From Frankia nepalensis (lineage in GTDB: Bacteria > Actinomycetota > Actinomycetes > Frankiales > Frankiaceae), in NCBI RefSeq assembly GCF_016786325.1, contig NZ_JADWYU010000248.1, positions 1 to 55,145 of the forward strand: a stretch of DNA of 55,145 bases, written 5' to 3'. Below, piece after piece: positions 24,447 to 32,062 of the stretch. The notes beneath the pieces were generated by a model. The model did no database searches. It was not told where the DNA came from and saw only the letters and a program-made list of their open reading frames with translations. Both the position numbers and the translations under genes were made by a program. Positions within the stretch are counted from its first letter, which is position 1, and every line of letters begins with the position of its first letter.

Positions 24447-25397
24447 TCACGTCGTCTGACCACCAGCCCGCGCGAGGTCGACCACGGCCGCGTGGGTCCT
24501 GGCGCGCGCCTCGTGCCACTGCGCCCTGGTGGCGCGCACGACCTCGGCGACCGTGGTGACGGCGTGGACGCCGGAGACGGTGTGGCCCGCGCTGCCGAAC
24601 CCTGGGAGCAGGCTCGCCGCGACCCCGTTCGGGGCGGTGCCGAGGGTGATGTCGTCGAGACGGGCGTCGACGACCGCCTGCCGCCACTCGGGGGAGGCTC
24701 CGCTCTCCTCGGTGGCGATGAACTTGGTGCCCATGTAACCGAGGTCGTAGCCGAGGACGGTGGCGGCCCACAGGGCGGTGCCGTCGCTGATCCCGCCGGC
24801 GAGGACGAGCGGTCCTGGGTAGAAGTGGCGCACGGCGCGGGCGAAGGCGAACGGGTTCGCCGAGCCGGTGTGCCCGCCGGCACCGGCGGACAGCAGCACC
24901 AGGCCGTCGGCCCCGGCCACGGCCGCCTTCTCGGCATGGGCGACGGAGGCGACGTCGACGAGGACGCGGCAGCCGGCCTGGTGGAGCGGGTCGATGACCG
25001 GAACCGGGTTGCCCACGCTGGTGATCACGATGCCGACGCCGCGGCGGACGATGGTGGCCAGGTCGTCGTCGAGGCGCCGGTTGACGCGGTGCACGATCAG
25101 GTTGGCCGCGACCGGGCCGGGTGACGGCGCGTCGGGCCGGCCGGACGCGGCCCGCACGGAGGCGGTGATCTCGTCGAGCCACTCGTCGAGTTCGGCGCTC
25201 GAGCGGCAGTTGCTGGTGGGGAAGGCTCCGATGATGCCGGCCGCGCACGCGGCGGACACGAGGGCCGGTGTCGACACCCGGGTCATCGGCGCGGCGATCA
25301 GTGGCACGGTGAGCCGGTCGAACGGGCCGGGGCCTGGCGGCGCGGCGCCCAGTTCCGCGGGGGCGGCCGAGGTGGGGCCCGACCCGGTGGGGCTCAT
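24447..25397 (-). CDS. Nitronate monooxygenase / 2-nitropropane dioxygenase family flavoprotein
   Basis: A 316-residue FMN TIM-barrel protein. It shows PLIAAPMTRVSTPALVSAAC and IGAFPTSNCRSSAELDEWL at the N-terminus. It has GADGLVLLSAGAGGHTG with the AGGHTG flavin/active-site motif, and VLAGGISDGTALWAATVLGY and YMGTKFIATEES typical of the family. The family oxidises nitronates, and some members are FabK-like enoyl reductases. Its ATG overlaps the stop of the upstream ligase remnant (ATGA), and it is the last gene of the minus-strand operon starting at 27475. In CoA-pathway operons such proteins may remove toxic propionate 3-nitronate or reduce an enoyl-CoA; which applies here is unknown. Confidence 0.85.
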   Translation of the reverse strand: MSPTGSGPTSAAPAELGAAPPGPGPFDRLTVPLIAAPMTRVSTPALVSAACAAGIIGAFPTSNCRSSAELDEWLDEITASVRAASGRPDAPSPGPVAANLIVHRVNRRLDDDLATIVRRGVGIVITSVGNPVPVIDPLHQAGCRVLVDVASVAHAEKAAVAGADGLVLLSAGAGGHTGSANPFAFARAVRHFYPGPLVLAGGISDGTALWAATVLGYDLGYMGTKFIATEESGASPEWRQAVVDARLDDITLGTAPNGVAASLLPGFGSAGHTVSGVHAVTTVAEVVRATRAQWHEARARTHAAVVDLARAGGQTT

Positions 25398-25993
25398 CGG
25401 GACGCCACCTGGCGGGTCGGGTCGTTCTCGGCGGCGTGCCGGTCGGCGGCCCACTGCCGCAGCACGCCCTTGGAGATCTTGTCGAGGGTCACCCGCGGCA
25501 GGTCGGGGACGACGTACGCGGCGCGGGGGACCTTGAAGTCGGCGAGCCGCTGGCGGCAGACGGCGATGATGGCCTCCTCCAGGGCGGCCTCGTCCAGGGC
25601 GGCCTGGCCGGCGTCCGCGGTGACGGTGACGAACGCGACGGCGACCTCGCCGCGGACCGAATCCTTGCGTGCGACGACCGCGGCCTCCCGGACGCCCGGC
25701 ACCGAGGCGACGACGCGTTCGATCTCCGCCGCCGCCACGTTCTCGCCGCTGACCTTGAGCATGTCCTTGGCCCGCTCGGCGAACCTCAGCGCCCCGCCGG
25801 GCAGGACGGTCACCCGGTCGCCGGTGCGCAGCCAGCCGTCGTCGCCGAAGGCCTCGGCGGTGGCGGCCGGGTCGCCGACGTACCCGGCGAACAGCGACAG
25901 GCCGCACACACCGCCGAGGAACGGGTGCTCGCCGTCGCGCCGGACGCGTTCGTCCAGCAGGGAGGTCATGTCCATGCCCAGGAACGGGTGCAT
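25394..25993 (-). pseudogene. Acyl-CoA ligase with large internal deletion (N-terminal 30 residues joined to C-terminal domain)
   Basis: Reads as a 199-residue protein, about 40% of a normal adenylate-forming ligase. The start MHPFLGMDMTSLLDERVRRD continues to GEHPFL, matching the N-terminus of caiC-like actinobacterial ligases. The next residues GLSLFAGYVGDPAATAEAF and GWLRTGDRVTVLPGG belong near residue 380 of such enzymes. The rest is a complete C-terminal lid: AERAKDMLKVSGENVAAAEI, FKVPR and the lysine segment TLDKISKGVLRQW. The AMP-binding core and the SGTTGxPK loop are gone, yet the frame is intact and still couples to the next gene by ATGA. Full adenylation activity is impossible. A tandem repeat lies over the 5' end. 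Confidence 0.75.
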
Positions 25994-26018
25994 GGGTGGC
26001 AGCGTGATTCCTAAGGCC

Positions 26019-26085
26019 GTGTCCATCGTCAGGCGGTTTCCATCGTCAGGCGGTGTCCATCATCGAGCGGTGTCCATCGTCGCGG
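26019..26085. repeat. 17-bp tandem repeat, about four copies, at the 5' end of the ligase remnant
   Basis: Units of the form GTGTCCATCGTCAGGCG repeat at 17-base intervals (26019, 26036, 26053, 26070) with a few substitutions. On the coding (minus) strand each unit brings an ATGGACAC or ATGGAAAC, so several spaced ATG codons precede the ligase remnant; only one of three frames is open. Confidence 0.75.
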
Positions 26086-26200
26086 TGCCCCCTGTCGTCG
26101 GTCGTGGCGATTCGTGGGAGACAGTTGATCCGTCGAGACACGTGATCTTTGGAGGCGTTCCGCGACCTCGGCGACGACATCGGGATTGCGCCCACGTGGG

Positions 26201-26950
26201 TCAGTGGCCGGTCCACCTGGGTGGTCGGCGCTCGAAGAAGGCGGCGAGGCCTTCGGCGAGGTCCGCGGTCTTCAGTAGGCCGGCATGGGCGGCGTCGCTG
26301 TGCGCCCAGCTGGCGGTCTCGTCGGGGGACACCTCCCGGCGGGCGGTGTCCAGCGCGGCGCGGACGGCGAGCGGCGCGTTCGCGATGACCCGGTCGGCCA
26401 GGGCGAGCGCGCCCGCGAGAGCCTCGCCCGGCTCGGTCACGAGGTTGACGAAGCCGAGGCGCTCGGCGCGTTCGGCGGTGAGGTTGTCGCCGGTCGCGAG
26501 CATCTCGTAGGCGACGTTGCGCGGGAGCGCCGTGGTGATCCGGAATGCGCCGCCGAAGTCCGGCATCAGGCCGCGCTTCACCTCGGGCAGGCCGAACTGG
26601 GCGGTGCGGGCCGCGACGACCATGTCACAGCACAGGACGAGTTCGACGCCGCCGCCGAGCGCCAGGCCCTCGACCGCGGCGATCAGCGGCTTGGTCCGCC
26701 GCCGGTGGATCAGTCCGACCAGGCCACCGCGCTCGGTCGGCTCGCCCGGCCCGCTGGCCAGGTCGGCGCCGGCGGAGAACACCCGCGTCCCGCCGGTCAG
26801 GATGCCGCACCACAGCTCGGGGTCGTCCTCCAGGGTGTTCATCGCCGCGTCGATGCCGGCCGTGACGGCCGCGTTGAGCGCGTTGCGTTTCTCCTCCCGG
26901 TCGATCCGGACGACGAGGATCCGGCCCTGCCGGCTCAGCTCCACGCTCAC
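26201..26950 (-). CDS. Enoyl-CoA hydratase/isomerase family protein (crotonase)
   Basis: A 249-residue crotonase with both catalytic acids of classical enoyl-CoA hydratases. One glutamate is in GGGVELVLCCD and one in FGLPEVKRGLMP, corresponding to Glu144 and Glu164 of the rat enzyme. The oxyanion-hole segment is FSAGADLASG. It should hydrate 2-enoyl-CoAs to 3-hydroxyacyl-CoAs. The start is GTG at 26950. It lies 39 bases after the PPOX gene and upstream of the ligase remnant, in a minus-strand operon. Confidence 0.88.
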   Translation of the reverse strand: MSVELSRQGRILVVRIDREEKRNALNAAVTAGIDAAMNTLEDDPELWCGILTGGTRVFSAGADLASGPGEPTERGGLVGLIHRRRTKPLIAAVEGLALGGGVELVLCCDMVVAARTAQFGLPEVKRGLMPDFGGAFRITTALPRNVAYEMLATGDNLTAERAERLGFVNLVTEPGEALAGALALADRVIANAPLAVRAALDTARREVSPDETASWAHSDAAHAGLLKTADLAEGLAAFFERRPPRWTGH

Positions 26951-26989
26951 CGTGCTACTCCACCTCTCGAGTGCCGCGCTGGACGGCGG

Positions 26990-27475
26990 TCAGCGGCCGA
27001 TCTTGCGGTGGTCCCAGGAGGCGATCTTCTCCGGGACGAGGCGCAGCCAGGCATGCCGGCCGTCGTGGTACATCGACCCGTCCGGGTTGGCGATGTACTT
27101 GCCGGCGAACAGCCGCTCGGGTGTCGCCAGTTCGGGCTCGTCGGTCTTTCCGGTGCGGGGCGTCTCGCCGACCTGCTCAAAGCGGCCGCGCAGCTCCACG
27201 CCGTGCAGTTCGCCGAAGTCGCCGCCGGCGTCGACGACGACGGCGGCGCGCGGGTCGCGCAGCACGTCGGCCCAGCGCTGGCTGCGCACGATCGAGTAGA
27301 GCCACAGGGCGGTGCCGTCCCAGACGTACCAGAGCGGGCTGACGTGCGGCGACCCGCTGGCCGTGAGCGTCGCCACCCGGCACACCTGCTGTTCGGTCAG
27401 CAGCGCGTCGACCTCCTCGCCACTCAGGGCGATCCTGCGCCCCCGCCGCTGGGTGTCGATCAGTTCGGACCGCAT
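26990..27475 (-). CDS. Pyridoxamine 5'-phosphate oxidase-like (split-barrel, FMN/F420) protein
   Basis: A 161-residue split beta-barrel protein. Visible features are LLTEQQVCRVATLTASGSPH, VSPLWYVWDGTALWLYSIV, RSQRWADVLRDPRAAVVVD and RGRFEQVGE. These are the usual strands of PPOX/F420-binding reductases in actinobacteria. The cofactor (FMN, F420 or haem) cannot be told from sequence alone. ATG 27475 is preceded by GGAGG. It is the first gene of the operon that continues with crotonase, ligase remnant and nitronate monooxygenase-like protein. Confidence 0.82.
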   Translation of the reverse strand: MRSELIDTQRRGRRIALSGEEVDALLTEQQVCRVATLTASGSPHVSPLWYVWDGTALWLYSIVRSQRWADVLRDPRAAVVVDAGGDFGELHGVELRGRFEQVGETPRTGKTDEPELATPERLFAGKYIANPDGSMYHDGRHAWLRLVPEKIASWDHRKIGR

Positions 27476-27848
27476 GACGCCTCCATGCTCACGACCGCTG
27501 GATGCAGGGACACCGGTGCTGGTTCCGGCCGGCTCGGCGTGGCCTGACGTGATCGCCACCCGCCGATCGCAGACGAGACTTCCTGCCTCTCGGGTCCCTG
27601 TCTTGAGACTGCCGGCAAACTTTGTCTCGCTATGCCGTGGGGCAGGTCTACCATCTCGGTCAGTGCGGACACAAGGCCAGGGCAGATGGATCTTGTTTCG
27701 GGGGGCGGGCGGCGGGCACCGTTCGCCCACGGGGCGTCCCGCGCGCTCCGCCCCCAAGACGCGGCCCAAAGATCCGGCCCGACCGTGCCGAGTGTGCGCG
27801 GCGGGTCGGTGAGAACTGGTTCCCGAGCGGATGCGAGATGAACGCGTG
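27476..27848. other. Divergent intergenic region upstream of PPOX and TetR genes
   Basis: About 370 bases without a gene. It contains TTTGTCTCGC at 27621-27630, one half of the TTTGTCTAGACAAA palindrome found at three places further right, with the same AAC before it as at 30741. The other half is not conserved, so a functional site is doubtful. Confidence 0.35.
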
Positions 27849-28550
27849 ATGGCCGAGCCCACCGAGGCGTTGACCCTGGTCACGGGTGACGACGCGCATC
27901 GGCGAATGCACCAGGCGCGCCTGGACGAGGCGTTGGGCCGTCTCCTGGGCCGCGAAGTGATCGATGCCGCCGCGCTCACGGTCGAGGGGATCGCCCGCGA
28001 GGCGGGCGTGGGCCGGGCGACCGCCTACCGCTACCTGGGTGATCGCAACGGGCTCGCCAGCCATGTGATCGTGATTCTGGCGAGGCGGCACGCCGCCGGG
28101 GTGGCGACCGCGATGGCCGGATCCTCCCACGCCGTCGGCAAGCTGGAGGAGGGCTGGGCGTACGGAGCGCGGGAGCTGCCGCGGATCCGGTCGGCGCTGA
28201 ACGCGTTGCGCGAGTCGTGGTTCGACGACGCGGTCCGGATGATGCTCGCCGACGTCACCATCCCGATCCTGCGCGACGGTCAGGATCTCGGGCAGATCCG
28301 TCGGGATGTTCCCGTCGACGAGATCACCGAGTGGCTGGAGAGCCAGACTCGACTGCTGCTTACGTGGACCTTCGACGAGGCCGCTGCCCGCCGGTGGTTT
28401 CGGCGGTTCGTCGCGCCCGGCCTGCGGCCGGCGCCAGAAGGCGGTGCCCTGTCCGTCGAGCTGACAACCGCGCTCGACACCGCCCAGCAACAGCTTCTCT
28501 CCCTCGCGCGAACCCTCGACGAGCTCCGCCACACCCCGCCCGAGGCATAG
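27849..28550 (+). CDS. TetR/AcrR family transcriptional regulator
   Basis: About 233 residues. HTH at about residues 20-70: LDEALGRLLGREVIDAAALT, VEGIAREAGVGRATAYRYL and GDRNGLASHV. The helical C-terminus includes LPRIRSALNALRESWFDDAV and WLESQTRLLLTWTFDEAAAR. ATG 27849 begins MAEPTEAL; an in-frame ATG at 27831 adds six residues and has a slightly better G-rich upstream sequence, so the start is uncertain. It is convergent with the GntR gene and divergent from the PPOX operon, which is the most likely target. Confidence 0.85.
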   Translation: MAEPTEALTLVTGDDAHRRMHQARLDEALGRLLGREVIDAAALTVEGIAREAGVGRATAYRYLGDRNGLASHVIVILARRHAAGVATAMAGSSHAVGKLEEGWAYGARELPRIRSALNALRESWFDDAVRMMLADVTIPILRDGQDLGQIRRDVPVDEITEWLESQTRLLLTWTFDEAAARRWFRRFVAPGLRPAPEGGALSVELTTALDTAQQQLLSLARTLDELRHTPPEA

Positions 28551-28689
28551 AAGCCCGAGCCAGGGGCGCCCAAGGCACGGACGTCGACGACCGCGCGGCG
28601 CGGCTGGTCCAGGACGCCGGCCGACTCGCGACGGCTCGACGGTTCGAGCGCTCGCGGCTGGGAGCATGCGGGCTGCCGGGGCGGCGGGG

Positions 28690-29373
28690 TCAGAGCCGGG
28701 TAGAGATCTGGTAGCGGTCGGCCGGGTGGGTGTGGATGCCGACGCTGGCCAGGTGGCCGTCGCGGTCGTAGTGACGCCGTGTGATCACCAGGGCGGCCGA
28801 CGCGGAGTCGGCCCCCAGCGCGCGGGCCATCTCGTCGGTGAGCAGGGCGGCCGAGATGATCTGTTCGACCGGCTTGCCGGCGAGGTCCTCGGCCTGGAAG
28901 CTGACCCGGAGGATCTTGTCGTGTGGCAGGTCGGCTCGTAGGTACTGTTCACTCCAGCAGACCGGTATGTCGTCGCCGCGCCGGGTCCTGGCCCCGCGGA
29001 CGACGAACCACGGCGAGCCCTCGTCGGCGCCGACGCGGCGGGCGGTGTCGGCGTCGAGAAGGATCTCCGCCGAGGTCGGATGGACGATGCGCGTCTCGAC
29101 CGCGAGCGCGAGGATGTCCTCGGCGGACCGGGCGAACGGCTGGTAGTCCGCGACGGGCCTGGCCGCCACGACGGTGGTCCCCGCCCCTGGCCTGCGGCTG
29201 ACCAGTCCGAGCTCCTCGAGCCGTCGCAGCGCGCGCCGCACCGTCTCCCGGGCCAGACCGTGCGTCGCGCACAACTGCTCCTCGGTGGGGAACCGGCTTC
29301 CCACCGGGTAGGTGCCGTCGGCGATCCCGGTCAGCAGCTCCTCGGTCAGCACCCGGTGTCGCGGCGCCGCCAC
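28690..29373 (-). CDS. GntR family transcriptional regulator with UTRA domain (HutC subfamily)
   Basis: A 227-residue regulator. The N-terminal winged HTH has VLTEELLTGIADGTYPVGSR, FPTEEQLCATHGLARETVRR and ALRRLEELGLVSRRPGAGT. The C-terminal UTRA ligand domain (about residues 85-225) includes SPWFVVRGARTRRGDDIPVC and VEQIISAALLTDEMARALG. HutC-type regulators bind palindromes whose centre is often GTCTAGAC, as with the DasR site. Exact TTTGTCTAGACAAA palindromes occur before the divergent kinase gene and before the acyl-CoA dehydrogenase. It is therefore the best candidate to control the 29577-35420 operon, with an acyl-CoA or hydroxyacid as effector (inference). Confidence 0.9.
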   Translation of the reverse strand: MAAPRHRVLTEELLTGIADGTYPVGSRFPTEEQLCATHGLARETVRRALRRLEELGLVSRRPGAGTTVVAARPVADYQPFARSAEDILALAVETRIVHPTSAEILLDADTARRVGADEGSPWFVVRGARTRRGDDIPVCWSEQYLRADLPHDKILRVSFQAEDLAGKPVEQIISAALLTDEMARALGADSASAALVITRRHYDRDGHLASVGIHTHPADRYQISTRL

Positions 29374-29530
29374 GCTTCATCCTTCCTCGGCCGCCTGGCC
29401 GGTACCCGCCGTGTGCGCGGCCGGTGCTGTGTCTGTGGACTGTATGCCCGCCTCGGCCGGACCGCGCTGATCGCCGCCGGGCTGTGGCTGGCACGTTCGC
29501 TGCCACCAGGCTATCTTGCCTTCGACGTGT

Positions 29531-29544
29531 TTTGTCTAGACAAA
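29531..29544. promoter_or_regulatory. GntR/UTRA operator, site 1
   Basis: Perfect palindrome TTTGTCTAGACAAA in the divergent promoter region between the GntR gene and the kinase gene, 32 bases before the kinase start. The same sequence occurs at 30746-30759 and, with changes at the edges, at 38621-38634. Confidence 0.8.
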
Positions 29545-29576
29545 GCGTCCCGATGTCGTCGCGAGGTGGGAGCGCC

Positions 29577-30569
29577 GTGACCGGACTGCTCGATGTCGAC
29601 CGGCTCGCGGGCTGGCTCGACGCGCGGGGCCTCGAGCCCGGCCTGCCGATCGCGGCGGCGCCGCTGACCGGCGGCAGGTCCAACGTCATGTTCACGATCG
29701 ACCGGGGCGAGCGGAGGTGGGTTCTGCGCCGGCCGGCGGCCGTCGCCGTGGACGGCGCCGACGCCGGGATGCGCCGCGAGTACCGCATCCTCGCTGCCCT
29801 GGGCGGCACCGGCGTACCGCATCCGGGAGTCGTCGCCCTGTGCGAGGACCCGGCCGTGCTTGGCCCCGTCTTCTACCTCATGGAGCGGCTCGACGGCGTG
29901 GTTCTCGTGCCGCCGCCGGCGCCGCTGGACACCGACACGGGCCGGGCCGAGGTTGCTCGTTCGATGGCCGAGTCGCTCGCTCGGCTGCACGCCGTCGACT
30001 GGCGGGGCCGCGGCCTTGGCGACCTGGGGCGGCCGGAGGGCTTCCACGAGCGGCAGACCAGCCGCTGGATTCGCCAGCTGCGGTCCTACGAGGGCCGGGA
30101 GCTCCCCGGCGTCGACGCGGTGACCGCCTGGCTGCGCGCCCACCTGCCGGCGTCGTTCACTCCGACGCTCATGCACGGGGACTACCACATGCTCAACGTG
30201 CTGATCGCGCCGGATCCACCGGGTCGCGTCGTCGCGATCCTCGACTGGGAGACCGCGACCATCGGCGACCCGCTGCTCGACCTGGCCGGGTTCTGCGAGG
30301 TCTGGAGCACCTCGCTGGGCGACCGGTGGGGAACCGCCGACCAACTCGTCGCGTGGTACTCGGGCGTGGCGGGCCACCTCGTGGGCGACCTCAAGATGGA
30401 CGACCTGACCTACCACCGTGTCCTCTACAACTTCCGGCTCGCGGTGTTGCTCGAAGGGATCTACCAGCGTTCGCTGCGGGACCCCACCCGCGCCGCCATG
30501 GAGGACATCGGGCAACGGGCCGGCTGGAACCTCGACCGCGCCCGGGATCTCGTCCGCTCGAGCGGGTAG
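29577..30569 (+). CDS. APH-fold acyl-CoA kinase, LvaA/ACAD10-kinase-like phosphotransferase
   Basis: A 330-residue phosphotransferase of the aminoglycoside/choline kinase fold. It shows LTGGRSNVMFTID, YLMERLDG, the Brenner-type catalytic motif LMHGDYHMLNVLI (His200-Gly-Asp202, Asn) and the metal-binding ILDWETATIGDP (Asp223). The family next to ACAD11-type dehydrogenases includes Pseudomonas LvaA and the kinase domain of human ACAD10/11, which phosphorylate 4-hydroxyacyl-CoAs. An antibiotic-resistance role is unlikely given the neighbours. GTG 29577 is preferred because GAGGTGGGAG precedes it; an upstream ATG at 29553 lacks a ribosome site and lies 9 bases from the operator. The ACAD11-type gene follows after 205 bases. 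Confidence 0.85.
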   Translation: MTGLLDVDRLAGWLDARGLEPGLPIAAAPLTGGRSNVMFTIDRGERRWVLRRPAAVAVDGADAGMRREYRILAALGGTGVPHPGVVALCEDPAVLGPVFYLMERLDGVVLVPPPAPLDTDTGRAEVARSMAESLARLHAVDWRGRGLGDLGRPEGFHERQTSRWIRQLRSYEGRELPGVDAVTAWLRAHLPASFTPTLMHGDYHMLNVLIAPDPPGRVVAILDWETATIGDPLLDLAGFCEVWSTSLGDRWGTADQLVAWYSGVAGHLVGDLKMDDLTYHRVLYNFRLAVLLEGIYQRSLRDPTRAAMEDIGQRAGWNLDRARDLVRSSG

Positions 30570-30745
30570 GGGCAAAGCCCGGCGGCGTGCCGTGCCGGCG
30601 CCGCCGGCCGCCAGGCAGCGGTGCGCGGCCGCGGCGCAGGCCATGGTGGCTGGCCGGCGGTCTCCGGCGGCGTTGGCCGCGTCGGCTGGGCCGGGGCCGG
30701 CTCTGCCGCGGCTCCTGGTTGCGCCCCGTCCACCGGCTCGCTAAC

Positions 30746-30759
30746 TTTGTCTAGACAAA
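30746..30759. promoter_or_regulatory. GntR/UTRA operator, site 2
   Basis: Second perfect TTTGTCTAGACAAA palindrome, ending 15 bases before the ATG of the ACAD11-type gene and directly next to its AAGGGG ribosome site. Binding here would overlap the transcription start or block elongation. It implies that the genes from 30775 onward have their own controlled promoter. Confidence 0.8.
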
Positions 30760-30774
30760 CTAAGGGGTCGATCG

Positions 30775-32061
30775 ATGATCAGCTTTGAGGTGGACCCAGC
30801 GCTGGCGGCCGAGCTCGCCTGGATCCGGGAGTTCGTCGCCACCGAGATCGAGCCGCTCGACCTCGCGTTCGGCGACGAGGAGGTCGTCTACGACAAGGCG
30901 CACCCGGTGCACGACCGCTACCTGCGTCCCCTGCAGGAGCGGGTGCGCGAGCGCGGGCTGTGGTCGTGTCACCTGACGCGTGAGTTCGGCGGCCAGGGCT
31001 ACGGGCAGGTCCAGCTCGCGCTGATGAACGAGATCCTGGGTCGCTCGGCATTCGCGCCGACCGTCTTCGGCTGCCAGGCGCCGGACTCCGGCAACGCGGA
31101 GATCCTTGCCCACTACGGCACCCTCGACCAGCGGGAGCGCTATCTCAAGCCGCTGCTCGACGGGGAGATCTCGTCCTGTTACGCGATGACCGAGCCGCAG
31201 GGCGGGGCGGACCCGGCGCTGTTCACGACCCGGGCCGCGCGGGACGGCGACCGCTGGGTGATCGACGGGGAGAAGTGGTTCTCCTCCAGCTTCGAGAAGG
31301 CCGCGTTCACCATCGTCATGGCCGTCACCAACCCGGACGTGCCCGTCTACCAGGGAACGTCGATGTTCCTCGTCCCGGCGGGAACCCCCGGGCTCGAGGT
31401 GATCCGGCGTACCGGACTGGGCTACGACGCCGAGGGCACAGGCAACCACCCCTATGTGCGCTACGACGGGGTCGCCGTGCCGGCGGAGAACCTGCTCGGG
31501 GGCGAGGGGCAGGCGTTCGTCATCGCCCAGACCCGGCTCGGCGGCGGCCGGCTGCACCACGCGATGCGCACGGTCGGCGCGGTCGCCCGCTGCCTGGACA
31601 TGCTGTGTGAACGCGCGCTGAGCCGGACCACCCAGGGCGAGCTGCTGGCGCGCAAGCAGCTGACCCAGCAGAAGATCGCGGAAGCCTGGGTCGAGCTGAC
31701 CCAGTTCCGCCTGCAGGTGCTGCACGCCGCCTGGTGCGTCGACACCCACGGGGCGAAGGCGGCCCGGCGGGAGATCGCCGGAGTCAAGGTCGCGACGCCG
31801 AAGGTGTACCACAACGCGGTGCTGCGCACGATGCACGCGCACGGCGCCCTCGGGATCTCCAACGAGATGCCGCTGGCCCGCATGCTGCTTGGTTCGGTGG
31901 CGCTCGGGATCGCCGACGGGCCTACCGAGGTCCATCAGGCCACCCTCGCGCGTGACGTCCTCAAGGAGCATCGCCCCAGCGAGGGCGCCTGGCCCAGCGA
32001 GCATCTTCCGGCGCGCCGCCAGGCCGCCCGTGCCCGCTACGCGAGCCTCGTGGAGGGGTGA
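30775..32061 (+). CDS. ACAD10/11-type acyl-CoA dehydrogenase family protein
   Basis: A 428-residue flavoprotein. Signatures shared with ACAD10/ACAD11 rather than ordinary beta-oxidation enzymes are GCQAPDSGNAEILAHYG (Gln101-Asn107), SCYAMTEPQGGADPALFTT, IDGEKWFSS and RLGGGRLHHAMRTVGAVAR. The end reads LGIADGPTEVHQATLAR, in which Asp381 takes the place of the canonical catalytic Glu of the 'YEGT' loop. ACAD11-type enzymes turn 4-phosphoacyl-CoA, made by the partner kinase, into an enoyl-CoA by eliminating phosphate. The kinase gene lies directly upstream. The ligase, SDR and reductase genes follow with 1-nt or overlapping junctions. Confidence 0.88.
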   Translation: MISFEVDPALAAELAWIREFVATEIEPLDLAFGDEEVVYDKAHPVHDRYLRPLQERVRERGLWSCHLTREFGGQGYGQVQLALMNEILGRSAFAPTVFGCQAPDSGNAEILAHYGTLDQRERYLKPLLDGEISSCYAMTEPQGGADPALFTTRAARDGDRWVIDGEKWFSSSFEKAAFTIVMAVTNPDVPVYQGTSMFLVPAGTPGLEVIRRTGLGYDAEGTGNHPYVRYDGVAVPAENLLGGEGQAFVIAQTRLGGGRLHHAMRTVGAVARCLDMLCERALSRTTQGELLARKQLTQQKIAEAWVELTQFRLQVLHAAWCVDTHGAKAARREIAGVKVATPKVYHNAVLRTMHAHGALGISNEMPLARMLLGSVALGIADGPTEVHQATLARDVLKEHRPSEGAWPSEHLPARRQAARARYASLVEG

Positions 32062-32062
32062 C

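Noticed and set aside
27621-27634. A fourth TTTGTCTAGACAAA-type operator
   Set aside because: Only the left half matches (TTTGTCT); the right half lacks symmetry, so I did not count it as a site.
29577-30569. APH-fold gene as an aminoglycoside resistance determinant
   Set aside because: The operon partners are CoA-metabolism genes and the motif pattern fits the ACAD10/11-associated kinase group better.
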